Source of the DNA: Alligator mississippiensis
Lineage: Eukaryota; Chordata; Crocodylia; Alligatoridae
NCBI RefSeq assembly: GCF_030867095.1
Contig: NC_081824.1
Span: 235,502,719 to 235,566,718, forward strand
Length of the DNA: 64,000 bases
Direction: 5' to 3'
Shown here: one piece after another, positions 56,613-64,000 of the stretch
Numbering within the stretch: position 1 is the first letter of the stretch
Layout: the number at the start of each line of letters is the position of its first letter
Notes under the pieces: model-generated
Databases searched by the model: none
What the model was told of the DNA's origin: nothing
What the model saw: only the letters and a program-made list of their open reading frames with translations
Program-made: the position numbers and the translations under genes

Positions 56613-58000
56613 AGAATCTTAGAAAAGTAGGGCTGGGTGGGACCTTAGGAGGTTATCTTGTCCAGCCCCATGCTGTTTGTTGAATCATCTCCAAATAAAC
56701 TATTCCAGCCAAGTGTTTATCTAACCTGTCCTTAAAAGTTTCCAAAGAATGAGATTCTTCTACAATCTGTCCAGGTAATCTGTTCCAATGCTTAACCACA
56801 TCCATTGTTAGAAAGTTCTTCTTAATATCCAACCTAAATTTCCCTTCTTGCAAGGTAAGATCATTAATTACTACTTGTCCTGTCCCCTGTGGCCACAGAT
56901 AATGGTCTATCTCCATGTATTTCCCAGACCTCTAATACTTTGTGTTGCTCTCTGCTGGACTATATAATTTGTCTGTATCTTTCTTGAACTGCAGTGCACA
57001 AAACTGGATGCAGCACTCCAGAGGAGGCTTTCTTAGTCGGAATCACTTCCCATGACTATGAAAGTGCCATTCCTGTTAAAACAACCCTGCATGCTGTTGG
57101 CTTTTTTTTTGCAGCAAGAGAACAAGAGCTCACTGTTGTCTTATTCAGCTTGTGGTTCATGATAATCCCCAGGTCCTCTTCTGCAGCCTAGTCAGTCATT
57201 TCCTAATCTGTATTTACACATATGATCGTTCCATTTTAAGAGCAGGACTTTGCACTTGTCTTACTTAATTTCATTTGATTAATTTAAGAACATTTTTTTT
57301 CTAGTTTATCAAGGTCATTCTGAATCCTAATCTTATCCAAAATGTTGGCAACTTCACCCATCATAATGTCATCTGCACATATAGTAAGTAAGCACTCAAT
57401 CCCATCCTCCAAATCATTTGTGAAGATATTAAACAATGTTGGACTGAACTCAAGACTCACCTCTGGGGAACCTTGTTTGATCCTCCTCCCAGTTAGAAAT
57501 CAAGCCCTTGATGATGACTACTCTTTGAATTTGATGAACAAACTAGTTCTACATCTACCATGCTCTAGTCTAGATTGTGTTAAAAGCCTTGCTGAAGTTG
57601 AAGAATATTTCATCTACTGTTTTCATCTCATCCACAAAATCTGTCATTTTGTCATGGAAGGAAATTGGACTGGTCAGGGATGACTTGTATCTTTATTCTG
57701 GTGCTTTCCTACCTTCCTTTCCTTAGGATCTTGAGCTGTAACATTTTTTAGTCACTGTCACCCAGGTTACCTTCTATCTTCATGCTCTCAAACAACTCCT
57801 CTCTGTTTATGAGCAGCAACTTAAGAAGAGCTTCCCCCACAAGCTGGCTTTTCTATGATCTGTACCAAAATTTTCCAACACACTCGAAAAACATGCTGAG
57901 ACTGCCTTTGCACTCCTGTGGTATCCTCTCAACATATGTCACGGTAATCAGTTCTTTCTCTTCACCAGGTCCTGCATTTTTTACCCAGGTGCAGATCTAG
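56613..58000 (-). mobile_element. Old CR1-like LINE fragment
   Basis: The minus-strand 3' region starts near 56613 (antisense of GGTCCCACCCAGCCCTAC). The 87-codon frame 56653-56916 carries FRLDIKKNFLTMDVVKHWNRLPGQIVEESHSLETFKDRL, listed here in two pieces: FRLDIKKNFLTMDVV and SLETFKDRL, the CR1 C-terminal signature. Further 5' the sequence is antisense to the RT core (the 'AFDTV' zone near 57575) and, near 57960, to an upstream CR1 region, but all frames are broken. It is the most diverged and longest-spanning CR1 relative here. Confidence 0.75.
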
Positions 58001-58284
58001 AACCCAAGGATTCGGCCTTGGCAGGTTAGCATTCCTTACACCAAGCTATTACTTAGTCCATATGCATAAGTTTGGAGAAACAGTTTCACAAATATATCAA
58101 CCAAAAGCAACATAACTCACAGTGGGAATAGGACTTGCTGTTGTTTGTGGGCTTTAAGAGGTATTTTTGATCAAGAATTGTAAAAATGCTGGTAGTCACT
58201 GCAGTGCTGGCAGAGCTTGAAAAGGAATTTTCTTATGTGGATTACGGTAACATGTAGAGATCATGACTGAGATCCGCACCTTCA

Positions 58285-58590
58285 TTCTGTTAGGTGCTGT
58301 ATGAAAAATATAAGAGGCAGCCCCCATCCCTAAAAAGCTTCCAGCTTACATAGACACGACAAAGGCAGACAAATCCACAGGGTTTTGATCCCTGTTTTAT
58401 AGAAAGGGGCTAAGGTACAAAGATAAAAGACCCAGATCCTCAAATTCCCTTGGAGCTGTGTTTTGAACAGGAATTAGGTGCCTGGATATCCTGGAGAATC
58501 TGAGCCCAAGTGACTCAGCCCAAGCCACAGAGGTGTCCGTGATGGTGGCAGTAACCAATCAAGTGATCTCCTGAGTCCCAGCCATGTGCC
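58285..58590 (+). repeat. Ancient SINE interrupted by a palindromic repeat
   Basis: TAGGTGCTGTATGAAAAATA, GGCAGCCCCCATCCCTAAAAAGC, CAGCTTACATAGACACGACAAAGG and, resuming near 58515, CAAGCCACAGAGGTG...GATCTCCTGAGTCCCAGCC are one SINE. Between them, about 58431-58508 (CCCAGATCCTCAAATTCCC ... TTAGGTGCCTGGATATCC ... GAATCTGAGCCC) is an inverted-repeat element of the TTAGGTGCCTAA type inserted into it. Confidence 0.5.
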
Positions 58591-60009
58591 ACACCCATAG
58601 GACCAACTTCCCTCACAAATACAAAAAGATTTTCTTGTATTTGCACTAGAAGTGTTCCGTTTGCTGCTTGTCATTTGACAATTGTCTGTTTTAAAAAAAA
58701 ATCAGTCAAGGAGCAGAAAATGCACCACATGACTTAAAGGCACTGTCAGAGCAAACAGCAGCCAAATTTCTGTGAAAATGACTAGAAATTGTTTTGGTTT
58801 GGAGTGTCCAGAGTGGAACACTTTAAAGGCAACATTCAGCAAGTGCTTGGCACTGGCCCTCAGATACTCCGATCACTTCTGGGTGAGCAGTGTTGGGCAT
58901 CAGAAATGGATGCACCTAGAATTGCTGGCTACACGTGGAGTTTTCGGACTAAACATTCCTGCATACCTAACAGGAAGCGAGTTACTCTTCCAGGGGAAGA
59001 AAAGCCTGCTTCACAACTACTTGCTGGGGCTGGAAAGCACCCACTTTCCAGGAGCCTTCAGAATTTCTCTGCCATCTGTTCTGGGCATTTTGGGGAGGAG
59101 AGGGAGCTGCAGGGAGCTATTACTGAAATGTCTGGCCTCACAGTGAACTTTGCTTAAGAGCCAACATTAAAATAGCAGCTGGTTTTGAAGACTCCTTTTG
59201 GGAGAGACTTCCTTACCTTAGCACGGTTGTATGCATAAGAAATCTGTACATGACGGTTAGTGGAGGGCTCTGGAAACATCTTCTTGTTGTATCAGTTGCT
59301 GATGTACAGGCCATTCAGGTCTCCAGAAGCACCCCAATTTAATAACATGTATTGCTAACAAGCTGTCTAGCATCTCAAGCTTCTTTTCATTTGGTATATT
59401 GGTCCTATGCTGACCTGCCTGCTCCTTCCAGACCACCTGCTCAACCTCTGACACTTGCCGCTTTATATTCAAGGTTGCTTTATCTTCTGCTCCCTCCACC
59501 CACCTGCTCTCACACACACCCTTCATCTTTCTGGCTCTTTCCTTCCACTCCTAATCATATTCTGGGTAGTTTTTGCCTACAAGTGGAAGCTGTGTCAAAC
59601 CACCTTTTGCATTTCTTCCTCACCCCTCCCTTTTAGCTGCTCCTTTGCTCACTACTTTGGCCGTTTTTGTGCCAGAGGCCTTCCCAGCTGCTGCCCCCCT
59701 ACCTTTCTTCCTATGCTCTTTCACCTCAGATCCTCCTCTCCTGACACTCACCTTCTGGCAGAGGGCTGATGGAAGGCCTGGCTATCAACAGTGATGCATA
59801 GATGTCATGTAGCCCCTCTCTGCGGGGCTGAATTTCACTCCAGCCTTTTGTGAGCCTCAGAGCTCCCACAAAACTCAATTCTTGCTCCCTCCCCCCTCTA
59901 CTCTTTCCTGGGTGCTCTGTTTTATGTCTCTTTCTTGCTATCCCCCACTGTCTCCAACACCTGTGACACCTCTTGCATCTAAGTTGTACCTTCCCAGTGC
60001 CAGTGTAAG
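58591..60009. other. Intron-like or intergenic DNA, nothing recognised
   Basis: Overlapping plus frames of 124 and 122 codons (58772-59157) and several at 59352-59794 lie in two or three phases at once and match no protein. A pyrimidine-rich strand bias at 59440-59760 explains the latter. Confidence 0.4.
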
Positions 60010-60150
60010 TAACACCATGTTATGAAAGGAGAATGGAGGCACAGGCTATGTGAAAGAACTGATCCAGGCCTGTGCTGGGAGTTTGTAGGACAGCCAGGGG
60101 TTGAATCTGGCTCTCCAGAGTGCCAGTCTGATGGCTTAGCCATTAAACCA
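60010..60150 (+). repeat. Ancient SINE remnant (3' half)
   Basis: GAATGGAGGCACAGGCTATGTG, GCCTGTGCTGGGAGTTTG, AGGGGTTGAATCTGGCTCTCC and CCAGTCTGATGGCTTAGCCATTAAACCA follow the 'gaggcacagag...gggattgaacc...cccagtcta...ccactggacca' order of the SINE at 58285-58590. Confidence 0.5.
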
Positions 60151-61717
60151 GTTACCCTCCACCATGGTCAGATTGGTACAGGCCTTGGGGTTTTTGCCTT
60201 CTTCTGTAGCAGGAAGTGTGGCCCTCTCCCCGGGACCTCTTGAGCATGTATTGACAACATTTTATAGAAGCAGGACGTTGGCTGCCATGGTTCCCCTGCT
60301 TTACCTGTGGCAGGTTAGGGTGCTTGTTCAAGCAAAGAAAAGTTAAAAGAATAATGGTAAAAGGGTGAGAGAAAGACATGTTTTGGAAACAGGACTGGAA
60401 AGGAGGGGAGATGTGATGACACTGGGACTGGAGGAGGGGGCGGAGTGGAGAAAGAGGAATAAGTTGTTTTTTAGCTCCTAGTTTCACTTCACTTCCCTCA
60501 CAGGCATCACCCCATTTGGGGTAAAACAGCTGTTTCTGAGGGAGAAAGCTATTGGGTTTGCTTGCTAAGAAATAGTGACTGAAATCTCTGTCAATAGCAT
60601 TGTGAGGCAGCCCTCACCAGCTGCACCCAAACTTAGCCCTTTTTGCCTGAAATTTTATATGGGGGAAGATTTATTTTCTTTATTTACTTGTTTATTTTGG
60701 AATGTTGCTGAGGAAATTGTGGGAGGGAATTAAACACTGTATCTGGAAGATAGGATATTTGGAAAAATCAGTCATGGCTTGATAATTGTTCTAACTTTCA
60801 AATGTCCTATTTAGAAAACAGTGGCCTGATATTTGTTTTTACTTAGTTGGCTTCATTGAGGACTGGTGCCTTTGACTATATTTGGAAAAGTTTGAGTGGT
60901 TATTTATACTGATGCAGTCTAGGTTGCGATGTGCTAGAAATTGCTGTGACATGCGGGGTGGGGGTCACAGGCTATTCCAAGAGACCTTGTGAGTCCGGAG
61001 TGGCAGGTTTCTATGGAGGCTGGGAACCCAGGAGACCAAGCTGTGAGTTAAAGTTCTACCACCCTGCATTGACAAAGAGATAGCACCTTATTTTGATACA
61101 CGGATTTTCCTCCAGGCATCTCTAAGTCCAGCCCTAGCACACATCTTGCTTGGAAGAGAGGCAAGCGTTCTTTCATAGGAAGAAAGATCACGGTTAGGAG
61201 AACTGATCTGCTAAAGCTACACTTTGAATCAGGGTCTGGATTGGAACAGACTCCATCCCAAATCCAGCAGATGGCACAGCCTTCCAGGCAGGTTGCTGAA
61301 CCTATTTCTGCCTTCCGATGTTTTCCCCATCCGTAAACACTGCTTGCCTCTAAAATGCCAGCATTTGTCGACAGTTACTCTGCCGTGATGTCTGAGATAC
61401 TGCAGGAAATAAACACTTCAGGAAGCACTGGCTTCAGTATGCTGTGGGCACCTGACTATGTCTCTTCTTTTTACCTGAATTAACAGGAGCACAAAACTCT
61501 TTCCCTCTGTCTGCTAGAAATCTGGACTAGCTTAATCCAAATGATGGACATGACACTACTTGTCTAGAAAAGGTAACCACAAAGAGGAAGAAGTTCTGCC
61601 TGCCCCCTTTGGTAGCTTCGGAATCTGGATATTAAATCCCATTTTTACATGATCAAGTAGCAGGAGTGACTCGAGGCCCTCTCTCCTGTCCCTCTTTTCC
61701 CCTGTGAGTCCCTAGAC
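60151..61717. other. Intron-like or intergenic DNA
   Basis: A faint MIR-like block lies near 61265-61350 (TTGCTGAACCTATTTCTGCCTTC, TTTTCCCCATCCGTAAA). Otherwise nothing was recognised. Confidence 0.4.
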
Positions 61718-62019
61718 CAGTGGTTCTCCACCTTTTTAGGCTCAAGGTATGCCTCAGAAAATGCCAGCTCTTATTTTTCACTTGTCTTTTAACTACAGAA
61801 AAATAATAGGGCATTTCTTTTGCAAAGAACTCAGAAAGACCACAACAGGTTAGAATGCTTCTAACACTATGATTTCCTATTTGAAATCTTTAGGTTTATC
61901 TTGTGAATCATGTTTGCACACCTAATAGGAAGGAATAGCTGCTAACTCTGTGGAGTAGCAGCCTTGAAAGGATCTTAAGGCACCGTAAGGTGATGCAGTA
62001 CCCTTGTTGAGAATCCCTG
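61718..62019 (+). mobile_element. hAT/Charlie-like MITE (302 bp)
   Basis: CAGTGGTTCTCCACCTTTTTAGGCTC on the left and GTTGAGAATCCCTG on the right are the inverted termini of the Charlie-like family also seen at 51659 and 27718. The flanks CCCTAGAC and GCATCTAC do not match, so no TSD is preserved. No coding frame. Confidence 0.7.
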
Positions 62020-63085
62020 GCATCTACCTCCAGAAAAGCGCACAGAGTGTGAGTTCAGGTGGAATTAGACACTGAAGCATGGGGTAAGCAGAGATGTAGC
62101 TTGAGGGTGACTGCTTTTTGGGGACTTGGAGGTAAACCCACTGTCTTGTGATTGAAGAGGAGACCAGATGTGGTACTGGAAAACTACCCAGTGGATCCCT
62201 GGAAAAGGAGGGGAGATTACATGTTAACTGGCTATAGGCCTGAACCATGAGAGAAGCACACACTGTCAGGCCTAGGGTGCCAGCTGAGGGAATAGGCATA
62301 TGATGCCATGTCCATTGATGAAAGTTTGGGTCTCCTTTCACAGTGGGTCACGTATAGATAGATAGATTAATCCACTTGGAAATGGAAGGAGGCACACAGG
62401 GATGGACAGCCTGACTGCTAAAGACTGTGTCTTACTGTCATCAGGTGATGCCATGCACCAAACTCTGCAGTGGCTTTCTGTTAGTGCCTGGTTTTTATTT
62501 AACACCTTATATGGCTTGCAGCTGAGCCACTTGAAAGATTCCACTTCTCCCCTGGCAATGCTTGTAATGCTGCAGTCTGCTGAGATGGACACAAGAAGGA
62601 GAAAGATAGTTGTATTACGTGAACTGAGTTTTCCTCATCCTTTAAATGAAATTGCTTCCAGCAGGGGATACTCCTCTTGTGCTTCCCTGTTCCTGGAACA
62701 TTGCTGTCTGTCCCAGACTGTGAGGCTGGGGATGTGAAGGGTCTGTGGAAGGAATAACTGAAAACACATTTTCATGGATGCTGGAAACCTCTGGGCTGCT
62801 GGTATGCTATCTGGCACAACAGTTACCTGTGCTTCTCTAAAATGTGCTGTGGGGCTGCATCCCACCCAGTTGGGGGGCAATGGAATGTTAATAGCTACCT
62901 GCTAGAAACATGGTGATGGCTTGTGTGAAACCAGCCTATGATATTGTCTTCTGGGTATCAGAACAAGTGTCTGCATTGTGAGAGATCACTTCCATGATTG
63001 ATCCCAAAACCCATGCAGCCCCAGAAACTGGGCAGGAATTGGTTAATCTTTCACCCTAGTGGAGGAATCATGTAAGCTGTGCAAA
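62020..63085. other. Intron-like or intergenic DNA, nothing recognised
   Basis: The 105- and 111-codon frames at 62024-62341 (minus) and 62402-62737 (plus) have no recognised domain. Confidence 0.4.
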
Positions 63086-64000
63086 ATTTCAACAGGTGTT
63101 TTGTTTCAAAGCTGTTATGATGCATTTCAAGCTCAAAACAATGAAATCAAAATGAAACAAAAGGCTTCAAAACAGCTTTGAAACAAAATGAAGGCACTCG
63201 AAACGTTTTGAGGCAGCCTGGTGGTGGGAAGCAGGGGAAAGCCAGGGCTGTGCTCCAAGTGGCTCTGCCAGCCCCATGGCACTCAGCCCAGTGGTGGGAG
63301 AGCCAGTGGTGGAGCCTCTCCAAGCACAGCCCTGGCTAGTGGTTCTCCTCCACCTCCCACTGCCAGTCTCAGCTCTGTGAGGCTGCGGAGCCTCCCACCT
63401 CTGGGCTGTGCTCACCAGGGCAGCGCTCTCCCTGGCTCTCCTGCTGCCAGGCTGAGCTCCAGGGGGCTGGTGGAGATGCTTAAAGCACAGCCCTGGCTCT
63501 CCCCTGCCTCCCTCCGCTAAGTTCCGTGGGGCTGGCGGAGCCACTCAGAGCGCAGCCTTGGCTCCAAGTGCAGTCCTGGTGAGCACAGCCCGGCGCCTGG
63601 AGGCTCCACAGCCCCACGGAGTTGAGCCTGGCAGCGGGAGGCAGAGGAGAGCCACTGGCCAGGGCTGTGCTTGGAGCGGCTCCACCACCGGCTCTCCTGC
63701 CACTGAGCTGAGCTCCGTGGAGCTAGCGGAGCCACTCAGAGCGCAGCCCTGCCTCTCCCTGCCTCCCACCAGCAGGCTGTATTCTGAGTGGCTCCGCTAG
63801 CCCCACAGAGCTGAGCCTGGTGGTGGGAGGGTGGGGAGATCCACTGGCCAGGCCTGCGCTCTGAGCTAGGGCTGCGCTCCAAACAGCCCCACCACTGGCT
63901 CTCTGCTGCCTCCTGCCACCAGGCTCACCTCCGTGGGGCTGCAGAGCCTTCAGCCACCAGGCTGTGCTCGCCAACGCTGCACTTGGAGCCAAGGCTGTGC
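63086..64000. mobile_element. Fold-back repeat with GC-rich modular interior, runs off window
   Basis: TTTTGTTTCAAAGCTGTT (63099-63116) is exactly inverted at 63171-63188, marking an AT-rich end. From about 63215 the sequence becomes a GC-rich series of direct and inverted modules built from GCGGAGCCACTCAGAGCGCAGCC, GGCTCCGCTAGCCCCAC and AGCACAGCCCTGGCT (longer words here contain mismatches between copies). The element is not complete at 64000, so its other terminus is unseen. Open frames on both strands (72-125 codons) follow from the repeat composition. Confidence 0.55.

Overview
The window looks like non-coding DNA of a sauropsid, most likely a crocodilian. The evidence is several CR1 LINE copies, MIR/CORE-type SINE remnants, and many short non-autonomous hAT-like DNA transposons with 8-bp target-site duplications (TSDs). 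I found no operons, ribosome binding sites, CRISPR arrays, tRNA or rRNA genes. I recognise no host protein-coding exon. The only recognisable coding sequences are decayed retrotransposon genes. Species, and family names beyond CR1/MIR/hAT, are inference without a repeat library.

Layout. 0-9 kb: intergenic DNA with an LTR-like fragment, three DNA-transposon copies, an intact-looking 797-bp hAT copy (7593-8389) and a 40-bp minisatellite. 9-16 kb: two related copies of a ~1.15-kb LTR-like repeat (9162-10318 and 14483-15624), with a decayed endonuclease/reverse-transcriptase LINE (10340-12915, minus), a CR1 scrap and a palindromic MITE between them. 16.7-21 kb: a three-level nest. A hAT element (16722-20971) is split by an LTR-type element (16977-20408), which is itself split by a 5'-truncated CR1 (17795-19317). 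21-27.7 kb: mostly AT-rich, apparently single-copy DNA. 27.7-41 kb: a mosaic of hAT-like MITEs, several with 7/8 or 8/8 TSDs. 41-53 kb: a second CR1, a MITE with 20-bp terminal inverted repeats, and undistinguished DNA.

At about 53.1-54.6 kb base composition changes sharply to a strong CpG island. It contains GC boxes, alternating purine-pyrimidine tracts and good splice-donor sites on both strands. This is the best evidence of a host gene in the window: a promoter plus a probably non-coding first exon, with the body outside the window or spread over long introns. From 54.6 to 64 kb there is intron-like or intergenic DNA, an old CR1 (56613-58000), SINE remnants, another hAT-like copy, and at the right edge a GC-rich internally inverted repeat that runs off the window.

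The elements do not form a pathway. What can be read is their relative age: ancient SINEs and palindromes, then hAT-type MITEs, then the LTR insertion, then the CR1 with a long open RT frame. I found no previously undescribed functional system. The most useful leads are the CpG-island promoter, the datable nested insertion and several MITE families with clear termini.
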